Shown here in pieces: positions 22,734 through 34,908 of a stretch of 64,000 bases of DNA. The notes under the pieces are model-generated. The model saw only the letters and a program-made list of their open reading frames with translations, searched no databases and was not told the DNA's origin. Within the stretch, counting starts at the first letter, position 1. Each line of letters opens with the position of its first letter. Source of the DNA: Verticillium longisporum (lineage: Eukaryota > Ascomycota > Sordariomycetes > Glomerellales > Plectosphaerellaceae); the NCBI GenBank assembly GCA_019188255.1, contig JAETXT010000006.1, forward strand, positions 1,922,001 through 1,986,000, in the 5' to 3' direction. The position numbers were made by a program, and so were the translations under genes.

Positions 22734-25056
22734 TCATCGTGCGTCAGGGGCGAGGCTGAGCCCGTAGGATGGTGGCCACAGCACTTCAGATCCCAGCGGA
22801 ATGCCGGTCGGGTTCTCATGTGCAGGGCATCCAAGTAACTCAGCAAGCTTGGTGTAAAGCGCCTGGTCTCGGTTCGGCTGGTTGCCCAATAGACCCTGGG
22901 CGAGATACATTGGGTTCGTCGCTGACCGCAATATCGAGTGTAGCGTCTGCGTCGAGGTCGGTCAGCTTGGCCAAGTGGCCAGTTATCTTTCAGAAACTCG
23001 GAAACTCACCTCGGCGTCTTCTCTAGGCGTTGAGCGAGGAGTTCCGGGCGTGATGACGAGGGGGCTCTCCACTACTGAGCCTTCGTGCGCCTCCTGGACG
23101 GCAAGCTGAGCTGTTCGCTGCAACGTGGCGCAGGATCGGAGAACCTGGTTGAGGCTACACCGTTCCTCGCGCTCAAACCGTTGCAGGAATCGGGAGAAGG
23201 ACCTCGTAGCTTGTAAAAGCTTGATCGCCTGCGCCGTTGCGGGTTCATCCAAAATGTCTGTGATCAATACAAGGACAGCACACAGAGGATACGCCAAATT
23301 TCTCCTAAACACCGTGTTAACGCCGTCATAGATCGCAAATTCGTCAGACCGTGGCTCACCAGAGGAAAGTGAACGGGGGTTCTCTGTATGTGCAGTAAAT
23401 CCGAATCACGGCTTGTGCTGCTGATCGAGATCGGAGCAGACAGTGCCGGGAGCGAGGCACATCAACATGGAGGATGGGATCCAAGTGCGACTGGGTTCTT
23501 TCCACGCGCAGTGCAATGGGACCGTCCTGGCTACTGTGCCTTAACGCCCAGTGGGTCAGTAAGAGACAGTTGTTGAAAACGAGGAAGACGTCGAGCTTGT
23601 CGCCTTGCAAGCTGTCGGCGTCCGAGATACCGTCCACAATGTCATCGTCTAATGTACCAGGCAACGAGCTTTTCCATCCGTCGAGTAGTACTTCACAGTC
23701 CAGAATGGTCTGAAAGATTTGGCCACCGTCGAGCTTGAGGCTCTTGGCCGTGTATAGTCGTCGAGAGATTTGGGCTTCAATCTTGGCCAGCTGTGCCCGC
23801 AGGCGAAACCAGGGCACATCTGTGCCCCGAGTTTCTGGCAGGTCAATCTCAATATCGTCGTCGCTGATCATTGGCGGGACACCATGCAGGATACTCATCG
23901 ACTTGTCCAATATATACGTGGACCAGAAAACGCAGTCTTGTATTCTGCTCCCTTCGCCAGTAAGCTTTGAACAGGCGCCCCTTTGGAAACCAAGACGGAT
24001 CGACATGGCCGACGCGGACGATGCAAGTGAAATTGCCAAGCTGGTAAACAAGGTGCCCTGCATCCAAATGGCCATGGCGACGATTGCATTCACAGCAATG
24101 GCGTCGTTGCCTCTTGCTAAAAGCTCTGGCAACGCCTCAAAAGCGTTCATGAAAAAGGACCAGATGGGCCGGTGCATCAGGAAGCACGATTCGTTTAGGC
24201 ACTTGAGGCTTGCGCCCAAGGCGATGCAGGCGTTGGCGTACGCCCAACCTGCGGCGCTTTCAAACAGTTCATCGGCTCCAGAACGTCCGTCTGTTGCCGA
24301 AAGACCACCATAACGAGGCAGGAAATCGGCGAGGTTGAGGGCCGGAAACGTCTCCGTGACGTGATCGACCAGGGGTAGCCACAGTGTGATGGCTTCGTGA
24401 CGCTGCAGGCCTGCCGTGTAGCAACGGCGAACAAAGGTAGGGCCAGTGAACTTGGGTTGTGGGGTGCTCATCCATCTTCTGATGGCGCCGACAAGCGGCA
24501 TCCTGGCGTGGAGTTCTGACATGACTCCAAGATCAGGGAACATGACCTCTGTCTCTTGTCCAAGTTCTGCTGCATCCGCTGGTGTGGATTTCGGATTCGA
24601 GGGGACCTGCGAGTCCGGGACGTCAGGGGCCAGTCCAGTCACATTAGTTGCAGGCTGAGTATCTGCAGTTGAAGGACCTGGGGCAGTTTCCGGTTGGGAG
24701 ATCCCAGCGTGCTGCAGAGTCGATTCCATCTTAGAGAGTCGCTCCTCTAGCGCGCGAACATATTCCTTACTGCGATTCGTTAATTGACCGTCGGATTCAT
24801 TTCCATCGTTGGGGCAAGACTGACTTGCGGCCGGGGCCACGCCTCCTTGGGGCCACATCATAGACACATTCATGACCCTGGCTGAGACACGACGAGCACG
24901 ATGGCCTACCAGCATCGCACCGGCTTTTCCTTGAACGGCATCTTTTGCAGGCCTGTCATCGTTACTAACTGATTTGAATTTGTCCAATTGGAAGGGTTGC
25001 GCCTTTACCTGCTGGGTTCGTTGTGCTCTCTCAGCCTGTTGATTTGATGCCGACAT
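22734..25056 (-). CDS. Zn2Cys6 transcription factor with fungal-specific TF domain
   Basis: Five minus-strand exons: 25056-25009, 24952-24825, 24769-23360, 23304-23010, 22946-22734, total 697 residues. The binuclear zinc cluster is created only after splicing: exon 2 reads [19 protein letters not shown] and [10 protein letters not shown], with cysteines at 18, 21, 28, 35, 38 and 45. It is followed by a basic linker (PRRRGPGRK) and a predicted coiled coil [17 protein letters not shown]. The middle matches the PF04082 regulatory domain. Both introns around the cluster are open in the unspliced frame, so a naive 566-residue read-through loses all six cysteines. The gene borders the NmrA/amidase/DUF3237/MFS block and is a candidate regulator of it (inference). 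Confidence 0.88.
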
Positions 25057-25893
25057 GGCTGTTTCTGGTTGGAGGGGAATGAGCCACTTTGGTTAGGTAC
25101 TTGGGTACTTCAGTCGTGGATCCTAGAGCTTGGCAATCAATCGTCAAGGGAACGCGCAGTCATCATAGGAGCTTAGAAGGTCGGCTGGAGTAAGCATCCG
25201 CTGGTGCCTGGTGCATGATGTAAGGTCCAAGACCTGGACCGAATTGAATGGAGACCGAAGAGTGCTGAAATGTTATTGTTGAAGGTCGAGGATTTGTCAA
25301 TCGAGGCCTCAAATGTTCCCGCCAGTGGCTGGTGCTAGTCGAGGTGGAGTGTTCATCGGGAGCATTTTGGTTCCGAAACCCATGAACCTTGGGCGAGAGG
25401 GGGTGGGACGACGTACACCTTGATCAGAGCTTTTTCCATGAGCCTCAGCCAGCTGGTGCACACCCATGGTTACAAGATGACGTTTTAACTCCGGAGGTGT
25501 GCACATCGTGTACGATATTCTCAAGAGACGTCTATGTACATTGTCGTCACTGAGACTCTGTCGCTGAAGAAGGCGATGGGCTGAGTAGTCACAAATCACA
25601 ATGATGGCCTTTGTATTTGGTACTGACGTTCTGATCGCGGGACGTTTGAGACGGCGATGTATTGCTTGGAATCAATTTACATCCGAATCACGCACAACAC
25701 CATTTGTAAACTCGCCGCGGACAAGTTTTGAAATGAATATAAAACGCCATCAAGGCCTCGTCGGCAGTGCAGATCTCGAATGGAGAATCACCAAATCACA
25801 TCTCGTTATCACTATTCACTGCCATCCATTTCTCATCCATTCCCAGTTTCCCCCTCCCAACTACCTACTTCAAATCCTTTACCGCAACTCAAA
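25057..25893. promoter_or_regulatory. Divergent promoter region, Zn2Cys6 gene / NmrA-like gene
   Basis: Start codons of the regulator (minus) and the NmrA-like gene (plus) face away over about 840 bp. The 100 bp before 25894 is C/T-rich, as is common in fungal leaders. No specific site is claimed. Confidence 0.45.
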
Positions 25894-26985
25894 ATGGTTG
25901 TCATTGCTGTTGCAGGCGGTACCGGCAATGTCGGCCGCACCATAGTCCAGGCTCTCGTCGCCACGGGCAAGCACGAAGTCAAGATCCTCAGTCGCAAGGT
26001 GAATAGCTGTCTCCTCGTCAATGAGCTGCTCAGAACTGTCAGTAATGAAGTCGAAGCGCAACCCAGAGCTTGAGAAAGAGCTCGGAGCAGCCATTATTCC
26101 AGTTGATTATGTCGATGTTGCGGCTACCACGAAGGTGCTGGAGGCGAACAACGTCCATACCGTCGTCTCGGCCATCACGATGATGCTGCCTGATGGCAGC
26201 GTGCCCCCTGAAGAGGACCTTATTCGCGCGGCTGACGCCTCCAAGACCACCAAGAGGATAATTTCCAGTGGATGGGGCATCCCTCACTCTCCCGAGTACG
26301 TCCTTTGTATGGGCATATCTCAGTTGCAGAAATGATACTGACTCTGTTGAAGGCAAATCAAGGACCTCCCTTCAGTCGCTCCCAAGCTGAATGCCGAGAA
26401 GGCTCTCCAGAACGTAAAGGACCTTGAATACACCATCGTTCATAACGGATTCTTCCTTGACTACTGGACTTCAAAGCCGACGAACATGACACCGATGACC
26501 TTGATTGTTGACATTGCCAATAAGGCTGCCGCTGTGCCGGGTGACGGGAACACGCCCATCGCCTTCACCCACACCACAGATGTTGCGAAATTTGTCGCCG
26601 CCCTCGTTGAGGCTGACAAGTGGGAGGCCCACTCTACGATTGTGGGCGACAAGGTGTCCTGGAACGAGTTTGTGAAGCTGGCCGAGGTTGCACAGGGTAG
26701 GTTCCCAATACCACGCCCTCGTGAGTGCCCCCTTCGTTACTGACGCAGGGAATAGGGTCCAAGTTTAATATCGCCTACGACTCGGCTCAAGATCTCAAGA
26801 ACGGCAAGGTGACAGAGCTCCCGGGCCACGTTCACGCCTACCAGTTTATCCCCAAAGAGATCCTTCAGGGAATGAGCTGTACATTTGGGCTTTGGTTCGC
26901 CGGCGGTGCATTCGATCTCAACCCATCGCCCCTTGCTTCGAGCATCCAGACCCTGAAGGTGAAGGAGGCGCTTGAGTATAAGTAG
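25894..26985 (+). CDS. NmrA-like / isoflavone-reductase-like NAD(P)-binding protein
   Basis: Four exons (25894-25998, 26057-26295, 26353-26696, 26756-26985) give 305 residues. An N-terminal Rossmann motif GGTGNVG at residues 8-14 follows a buried beta strand (VVIAVA), then NPELEKELG, VVSAI and the substrate-side motif IVHNGFFLDYW typical of fungal NmrA-like atypical short-chain dehydrogenases. Members are NADPH sensors or reductases of aromatic and phenolic substrates; which applies here is open. Introns 1 and 2 use AAG acceptors. For exon 2 a start at 26051 is also in frame and would add SK; 26057 is preferred because it leaves the usual one-residue gap before NPELE. Confidence 0.85.
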
Positions 26986-27256
26986 GCTAGACATACATCG
27001 CACTAGTGATGGCCGGATAACGGTCTCAATGGAATGGTCATTTGATGACTTGGAAGACCAATTCCACGCTCGCAAATTTATATGAACCGAGGGGTTCTCA
27101 GCGCAGATCTTCGAGGCTCCAATTTGTGAACTTCAGTGAACGTCGCTATTATCAAAATGCTTTCACTTGAGCAACTCTCATACAAGCTACCCCAGGCTCG
27201 CGTCATGCCAAATCTACAGGACTGTACTTCTCATCGCATCAAGTTGGTGTGCGCAA

Positions 27257-29279
27257 CTAGATTCGTGGCCGAGAGTGTTCCAATTGCGCATCCTGCCGTA
27301 GCTCTTTGTCAATCAACTCCATAGCTTGAAGACACTCTTCATCGTGGAACCTTGGTGCGACGATCTGAATGGCGCACGGGGCTCCATCAGCTGCTTCGGG
27401 GATATCTATCTTGGTTCAGCATTGTTCGGACCACGCCAGTGGGTAAATGGGTTCATACAATCAGAGTCGAAGGTGGCATTGCCCTTCTGGTGCTCAGGAA
27501 ACTCGGCACTCGAGGAGGTGCCATATGGGATGATGCCTGCCGGATACTGTCGTGGGGTTTCAGTCAACAGGTCACTTCATTTTGACGGGAATCAGGGACT
27601 CACGTCGAGGACGTTCCACATGAGCGTGTACATCGGACAACCATACGTGTCATGCGGGACCGACGTGCTGATGGCACCAGGCGCAAGTACAACGTCGAGG
27701 TCGAAGCTGCCCCAAGTCTTCTGCCACGCTTCTGCATACGCTGCTTTGACCTTGGTAATCTGAATCGTTTCTGCAAACTTGTCTCCGCTCGGGGGCACAG
27801 GCAGGCCGCCATGGGCGAAAGGATGCACGCGTTTCTCGACCGAGTACACCAGCGGCTCGCCGGCTTCCTCGAGTACCTGGTCGGGACTAGGACCTCCTAG
27901 TGTGAAGAGCTGGAAGCCAATACGCCCACCCAGATCCACGCTTGTAGCGGCTTCGTATGGCAGGTGGACAATGTTGTGGCCCTTGGCCTTGAGGACGGCC
28001 ACGGCCTTGTCGATGGTTTGACGGACCGGGGGATGAAGTTTGTACAGGGGATCCTCGGGAAGGACACCAATTGTGAGGCGCTTGGCGTAGTTGTGCGGCA
28101 GAGCCCGCCATCCAAGATGATGAGCTGTGGGATCATACTTCCAGGGCGATCGCCTCGTGACAGTCCGCATGAAGAGGGACAAATCGGCAACCGAATTGGC
28201 GAGAGGCCCAGCTGTAGGCTCTATGAGGTCCAGGCCATGAATGGGGAATGGATAGTGCGATTGTCCCCCAAAAGGAACACGGTTCGAGCTCGGTTTAAAG
28301 CCGTACGTGCCGCAGCAGAGGGAAGGGATCCGGATGGAACCCGCAATGTCGGTGCCGACTCCCAATGGTGATCCTCTGAAGCCTACAAGCGCGCCCTCGC
28401 CTCCAGATGAGCCGCCTGCCGTCAGTGTTGTCTTGTGGGGACACAGTGTCCTTCCGAAGATATGATTTTCCGAGTCGGCCGTCTGATTTAAGCCTGGGTC
28501 AGCGTTTCAAGGATTGAAGGGCATTGGAATGGTGGCAACGGACCATCATTGTCTGGGGCACATTTGTCTTGCAGTACAGAACAGCGCCTGCATCCAGCAA
28601 CAAATCCACAAGAGCCGAGTTCTTGTTCGGAGGATCCCGCCTCAGATATTCAGTGTATCCGACCGTTGCATGCCTTCCCTTGACATGGAGAGAATCCTGC
28701 CCACCATTTAGTACCAGGGAGTGGGAAGATTTGGAATGGTGTAACGGCGTACCTTGAGACTGACTGGTAGACCGTGTAAAGGTCCTACGACCTTGCCGGT
28801 CGTTTGAAGCTGTTGATCCAGCCACTTTGCTCGTTCAATTCCTTCATCAAAAAAAATCTCGGTTAGGCACGAAGTCTTGTTCATGCCGTTAGTGACGATG
28901 TCATTTTGCCAGGTGACAGGCTAGGCTCCCTTACGGTCTGTTGAGCAACAGCGGCCATCTTGCAGAAAGTCACAGTGACCTCCGCAGAAGTGAGCTCGCC
29001 GGCATGAATCTTCTGAACAAGCTCCGATGCGGTTGCTTGTGAGATTCCGATCTCGTGGTCGGACAGCAGGCCCGACTTCTGCGCAGTCTGGAGCTCGACG
29101 AGGCGTCCATGGCGGTCTGTTCCGTGTCCGGTGATTTCTTTGAGCGTATCTTCACTGAGAGTCCAAGCCTTCGGAATGGCTTCAAGCTGCTTCTGAGAGT
29201 GAGCTGCTGCCAGAGCTGCCCAATCTGAGGACAGGGTTGATCGATTCTCTTTGATGTTTAGGGCGGCTACGGAACCCAT
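27257..29279 (-). CDS. Amidase, acetamidase (AmdS)-like
   Basis: Six minus-strand exons (29279-28935, 28875-28753, 28696-28544, 28482-27604, 27546-27459, 27405-27257) encode 578 residues, the usual size of fungal AmdS-type enzymes. The amidase-signature catalytic triad is complete: K199 in LYCKTNVP, cis-Ser S232 in TAGGSSGGE and nucleophile S256 in [11 protein letters not shown], with the 24-residue spacing between the serines seen in the family. It hydrolyses a carboxamide to acid and ammonia; the natural substrate is unknown. The intron at 27458-27406 uses donor GTATGA. The ATG at 29279 begins MGSVAALN; a longer in-frame start upstream adds nothing recognisable. Its promoter is shared with the DUF3237 gene. 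Confidence 0.92.
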
Positions 29280-29814
29280 TGTAAAGCGCGGTGTTGGCGT
29301 GGAATGCGGATTTTGTTCGTAGGGAATCTTGAAAAGCTGCACTTGGACAGGCGAGAAGGGGACTTCCGTATTTCAGTCTTTATCTATGCCTTACTGCCGA
29401 CACACGTAGCTCGGCATTTCGTTACGAGACCTTGATCACCAGCACACGCGACGCCGACGGAAGGCCGGATGCAACCAGGGTCAAGAAGAAGCTGGGGATA
29501 GTGGATCCTGTGATACGCAGCGCGGGGTAGCCTCTTCACCAGGGGGCGTGGAATGGAGGGGTTCGGCGCATATATTGCCCAAATCGGGAAAGGCATTGCG
29601 CTTGAAGCCCCAGGGGGCGGCTTCCAGCATCGGCATCTAGCTGGCTTGGTTGGAGAACCCACCTCGGCATGTATATGCATGGTTGTATTTAAGGCATAAT
29701 GTCGAATAGTCAGGGCGGGCGATGGAATGGCGGCGACCCTGTTACACGGTCACACCACCTCGTCCGTCAGTTGTGTAAGACCGACTCTGCCGTTCAAACC
29801 CGCCTTAACTCAAG
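29280..29814. promoter_or_regulatory. Divergent promoter region, amidase / DUF3237
   Basis: About 535 bp separates the two starts. It contains an inverted repeat TGCCGA-N10-TCGGCA at 29395-29416, i.e. CCG and CGG triplets everted with 12 bases between them, the kind of triplet pair bound by Zn2Cys6 dimers. The site is about 116 bp upstream of the amidase ATG. Confidence 0.4.
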
Positions 29815-30476
29815 ATGGCGCCTCAAACTACGTCTGCTGACGCTCGGCATGTTTCTTCGCCCGGAAATACGTTTGCTGCTCAGGAACCTGCTGTACCACC
29901 CATGCGCATGCCCCACCTTGAGTTTGTGTATCGCATCGTGGCCAACATGGACCAGACAAAGGTGTCCGAGATCAAAAATATTGACGGAGCGGGATTGATA
30001 AGGCTCATACTGCCAATCAAGGACGGCGTTGTAGACGGGCCTCGGATCAGGGGCGTTATCGTCGAGGACAGTGGTGCAGATTGGGCGGAGATTCCGAATC
30101 CTGATAAGGTCAGTTGAATCGGTTCCGACCTTGGCGTGAGATTCTGCAGCTGATCTCGGAAACGGGGACCTAGATCTTCACGAGGCTTAATGCTCGATAC
30201 ACTGTCAAGACCCATGACGGATTCCATATCTTGGTTACTGCTACGGGAATTTTTCGCCCAGGGCCAGGTGTTGAGATGAGCAAGCCGGCGCCTGACGCAT
30301 CGCAAGACGACGTTGAATACTTTACTCAGATACGACTAGAAGCGCCTGGGGATAGTCCTTACAACTGGCTAAATGGTATAGTGCCCGTGGGAGTCATGGC
30401 CATGTCAAAGGGGAGGCCAATCATTGATTGTTATCGGTTGACCAACTTTCCCGGGGTCACAGCAGAGAACCTGTAG
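29815..30476 (+). CDS. DUF3237 domain protein
   Basis: Two exons (29815-30108, 30174-30476) encode 198 residues. The pattern LEFVYRIVANMDQ, then GPRIRGVIVEDSGADW, LNARYTVKTHDGFHILVTATG and PYNWLNGIVPVGV is the beta-barrel layout of PF11578 (DUF3237), found in bacteria and fungi, often near aromatic or sugar-acid catabolism genes. No biochemical role is established that I can rely on. There is no signal peptide, so it is likely cytosolic. The 65-nt intron ends in CTAG. It sits between the amidase and the MFS transporter. Confidence 0.82.
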
Positions 30477-30648
30477 GACTGAGCGCCGAGTAAATGAGTA
30501 AAGTTATGCACCGAGTTTCAACATGTGATCAAGGATGTTTTGTTTTTTTTGGTTCTCCTATTTTTTCTTGCTAAACAATCATGCAGCATGTATGGTGAGT
30601 TGAACAAAAGGCTGTCCTCCGACGCCAAGCCTGGCTAGGTACCCTGAA

Positions 30649-32545
30649 TTATTTGTTCTTCTCGTGAAGATCTACCAAGCGCCTGAACCTCGGGGCGAGA
30701 GCAATCCTAATCTTCTTGCCCCAAATGAGAAGTGGGAGGAAGAGCGAGCCAACAGCAAAGGCAACGCACCCAGCCGTAATGAACATGTTTGACAAGCCCA
30801 TGCTCGTCATCCAAGGCACAAAAGCGGATGGAACGCCGATGGCACCGGCATTGCGAATGAAAGCAATACCAACAAAGGACTCGGCGGTCAACTGTGGGGC
30901 ATTAGTATGTCATTCAGTCGAAAATGGTGTCTCATTTGAGGGGTAGATACCTCTCTGTAAGCGTCAATGACAAGTGTGAAAGCGATGCCACCATTGGAAC
31001 CAAGGCCAAAGGCGAAGAATGCACCGCCGATGCTGGGATAAATCCAATGCATGCCCTTAATACTGTTAGTCTTGCAGAAGTGCAGTGTCCTGGGACATGA
31101 TGATGCTTACTCGGGCTGCCGTAGTACCGTACATAATCAAGCCGCCTGCCATAGTGATGGTCGACAAGAATAGGGGGTACAGTCGCATCTCCGGCTCGTA
31201 AATACCATTATTGCGACGCGCCAAACGAACGACTAGCCAATCGGCAAAAACACCGCCATAGATGCTGCCAAAGACGTTGCCGACGAATGGACCGAGGGCC
31301 ATGTATCCCACTCCAGCGGGAGTAAAAAGGTAGGGCGGCGCCGAGAAGACAATGGCGTTGGCTTGCAGCATCGTGACCAACCAGCAGACGCCAGAAGCGA
31401 ACTGAATGGCCGTGAATGCCACATGGGGCAGGCAGATGACTCTGACGGGCAAGATAAATGTTTTCCAGAGAGACTCATTCGATTTGGTGACGAGGCGGTG
31501 CCGTTCCCGATACGACTTCATCGGAATATTGACTTCGCCGACAGCATTTGATTTGATCGCTGCAAGGTCCACAGAGTTCATTTTCTTGACCTCGTTCTGT
31601 TCCTGGCTGTGTCCCTCAATCGGAAGTTCCAGGTCGTTAAAGTCGATCACTGCGGTACTTTGAGTGGGACAAGTATATTTCGTCTCTTCGAAGAAGAACA
31701 CAAAGACAACGAAAAGTACAGTAAGGGCAATCGAGATGCTGTAGTAGGACCAACGCCAGCTTTGCGCGACGGCCTGAGCGCCAGCGCCCATGGGAGTTAG
31801 GAACGAGCCGCACATGACGGCAATGAAGTAGACACCGTTGGCAGCTCCACGCTGGTGTACGAAGAATAGGTCCGAGATCTGGTTATGAAAGCCTTGGTTA
31901 TCACACTGTCATCCACGTCAAATGGGGAAAGACTTAATCTTACGGTCATCTGCACTGCTGTTTCGTTAATCGCACCTGCAAGCCCTGTGATGAAGGACGT
32001 CGCGATCAACTCTGCGTAAGAGTCGACACGGGACGTCCACCAAGAAGAGGCTGCCAGTATAAGCGTGCTGAGGAGATAAACCGGACGTCGACCGTACTTG
32101 ATCGCGAAGGGAATGAAGAACAGGCATCCAACTGCCAGACCGGCGAGCTGAGCCGATTGGGCATTAGACAGCTGAGAGAACGTAACTTTCAGGTCGACAC
32201 TCATCGGCTGCCAGAGCACTGTTTGAACAGAGAGATTGGTGAACGCTGCCAAGGTAACGACGGTGACGAGACCATAGTTGAGGACTTTACGCCATGTCGG
32301 CCAATTCTGTCAAATCAGGGGTAAGCTCTTGCTTGGCAGCAGGTTGGGGTTCTGGGTTACGAACCAATGGCTCATTGGGATCAGAGGATGGAGTCGGCGA
32401 GAGAAGGAATTCCATAGCTCCAACAGTGTCCTCATCTACACAAGAGGCACGTTAGGTAGTGACTTTTGGGTTGTGACAAACTCTTTGAAAACTGACGCTG
32501 CATCAAAGGCACCGTGCCAGGTGGCGGCGGCGTCGTGTCGGCCAT
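30649..32545 (-). CDS. MFS transporter, DHA1-type
   Basis: Six minus-strand exons (32545-32482, 32435-32365, 32306-31944, 31878-31111, 31055-30951, 30891-30649) encode 537 residues. The start ATGGCCGACACG is found only by adding two short 5' exons; together they give PPPGTVPLM, then SDPNEPLNWPTWRK at the membrane entry, a motif typical of this fungal MFS group. GCLFFIPFAIKYGRRPVYL is the loop 2-3 motif, and RETHRL-like basic sequence marks the central cytosolic loop. About twelve hydrophobic helices are present. The last three helices come from small exons, one using an AAG acceptor at 31056. Likely an efflux or uptake carrier of a small molecule linked to the neighbouring amidase block (inference). 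Confidence 0.87.
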
Positions 32546-33154
32546 ATTGCGGTTGATGGATGAGGTGACAACTTATGAATTTGAACCTGGATGAAGAAAT
32601 GTGAGGTTGAAGTCTCAACAAGTTTGGTTACGACTGAGTGCTGTGCGCGTTGAAGGAAAGTCCAGGGAAGGGCAGTGCTGTTTTATGAAGAGTCGGCAAC
32701 TGAGAGTCTCGCAACAGGACTGGGCTGGAACGCGAGCCACTACCTATTCTATTGCAGACTGTCACGTTGGGGTACACCCGACATGCCGGTAGATTTGACG
32801 TCAAGATGGTGTCGCATTGGGCTGGTGAACTATCACTGCCACGTTATAGGCCTGATATCAGGCGCGCTCCTACACGAAAATCGCCTAGGTTGGCAACGCT
32901 ATCGACTCCTGGTTTAGGCGATCAATCAACCCCCCGCACTGCTATCAGTGAGAAGAAGCTGGGGTAACGGGGGGTGAGGTGGTGTTCAGCTTGTGCTGCT
33001 AGTCCTTAAATAGGAGGTCGTTGCGCCCCTCCCAAAGCTCCTGGGAACATCAACAGTCTCGTTCGTCCCCTTGCCCTGTTATCCATCGCTGACTCGTCGG
33101 AACGACTTTCCGCAACCTGACCCCGGTCCAACAGGTGCTGAGGAACGATGGGCG
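32546..33154. promoter_or_regulatory. Divergent promoter region, MFS transporter / Zn2Cys6 gene
   Basis: About 610 bp between starts. A perfect 14-bp palindrome GCCTGATATCAGGC lies at 32850-32863, placed between the two genes; it is a candidate operator-like site. Confidence 0.4.
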
Positions 33155-34801
33155 ATGGCAAGGTCCAGGACAGGCTGTGCCAATTGCAAACGACGCAAGA
33201 GAAAATGCGATGAAGCGCGACCTGGATGCCAGGCCTGCGAGCAACGTGGCGTTCAATGCGACGGCTACAATCAGACTCTGCGCTGGAACAACGGCATCGC
33301 CTCACGAGGTCGCCTCGCGGGGGCTCTGGTGCCTGAGCTCCCTGCGTCCCCCAGACCTTCCGCGGGAGCACGCGAGTCGCGCGAACCCTTCCGCCCTGGG
33401 CCAGGCGGTTCTCCCCAAACGTCCGAAACGACACCAACGGAAGCTCACGATGACGCGTCTGCAGACACAGACATGGTCATAGACGCGTCGTTGGCCGTCT
33501 CCTCAGCGCCGCCATCACCGTATTCAAGCCTTGGGGTTGCGCCAACGTGCCCTTCAATGCAGCCCGAACTCTTTGAACAGTGTGAGTGAGCCTCACGAGG
33601 AGCAGATTTTGGGTGTGTGTGTTGGCTGTTGAAGAACTAATATTAGCCAGTCTTATCATCTGGCATCTTGCGACTGTATGCAACGGAAACCAATACCTGG
33701 ATCCAACCATTCTTCCGGGGTCTCGCAGAACAGAGCGAAGCATTCGTTTACGTCTGCATCGCCATCCAAGGATACCTGAGTGACAAACAGCGACGCCTAT
33801 CTGTGCTATCAATGGAACGCGTCGATCACGCGCTGCAGTCGTTCCGAGACGAGATAGCCTGCCGAGCCAAGACCCTGCATGTCGCTACGACCTGCGCTGG
33901 ACTCTTGATGTGCACGTTGTTGGTAAGGTCCCAATGACCCCCCAGATTCCCAGGCGCATAGACATGCCGGTTAAGGCATAGCGCCGTCAGTGGTACAGCG
34001 CTGATAATCGATCACTCCCTATAGCTTCTCCAAGGCCGCCCATGGACGTTCCAGATCCACCTCATGGCAGATCTGTATCAGCTGGCATCCGAGATGCCGG
34101 ATACTGAGCATGACGAGGCGAAACGCCACGTTCTCGAGGTCATGGGCGTCATGGACCTTCCAAACATCGTCCTTGGCCGATCGAACCCCTCCATCGGCAT
34201 TTGGAAGCGGTTGCGCGAGACGCAGGATGCTTGGCCAGCCGGACGTGTAGGAGGCGTTGAGGTTGTGTCGGGGGTGCCTCGGTCCCTTCTCGACATATTC
34301 GCTGGCCTCCTGGACAACGATCCCGAGTACACGGAGATGAAGTTCTCCCGGTGGCCCGGCGACGTTGGCAACTATCTGCAGTGTCATCTCTGGAGCTCGT
34401 GGCGTCTGGCCGGCATCCTCGAAGTGCGCCGCCGCCAGAAGCTGAAGAGGCGCAGCGAAGGCAATCACCAGCCATCAACAGAGGTCGTATTGTGCCAGCT
34501 CATGGCCGCTATGGATGCGCTGTACCGCGCGAGCCTGATCCCGCGCAACGAGCACTTACTCGTCAAGAATGCTTTGGCCTACCCGTTGATGACTGCAGGC
34601 CTGGAAGTTGGCCTGCTTCGACGGCACAGGGAGTGGAAGGCCACGATAGATGAGATACGAGAGCACTTCATGCAGAGAGATGACTTCAACCTCGTCAGGG
34701 TGACGTTTGAGCTGATTGAGGAAGCGTGGATAGACGGTTCAGACTATTTCGACGTCGGTGCAGCAGCTCGCCGACGCGACGTTGAGGTTGCACTGTTCTA
34801 A
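33155..34801 (+). CDS. Zn2Cys6 transcription factor
   Basis: Three exons (33155-33581, 33651-33922, 34025-34801) give 491 residues. The zinc cluster starts almost at the N-terminus: cysteines 8, 11, 18, 25, 28 and 35 in CANCKRRKRKCDEARPGC and QACEQRGVQC. A Pro/Ser-rich linker follows, then a helical region resembling the PF11951-type fungal TF domain (ILRLYATETNTWIQPFF). The first intron uses CCAG at 33650 rather than the nearer TAG at 33646, because only the former keeps the frame. Transcribed away from the MFS gene, it is the second regulator flanking this block. Confidence 0.87.
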
Positions 34802-34908
34802 GAATGTCGATGATGCACCATACAACCACGGTCGAGGTCCTTCTCAAAGCCGTACTACATCATCATCATTACGCCGGACTCGTGCTTCTGTCTTCTTCGA
34901 GTGCAGAT

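Noticed and set aside
23356..25056. Single 566-codon frame as the whole Zn2Cys6-region protein
   Set aside because: It reads through two introns, losing the zinc cluster, and ends in a GTGAGC donor; the spliced model restores all six cysteines and a C-terminal extension.
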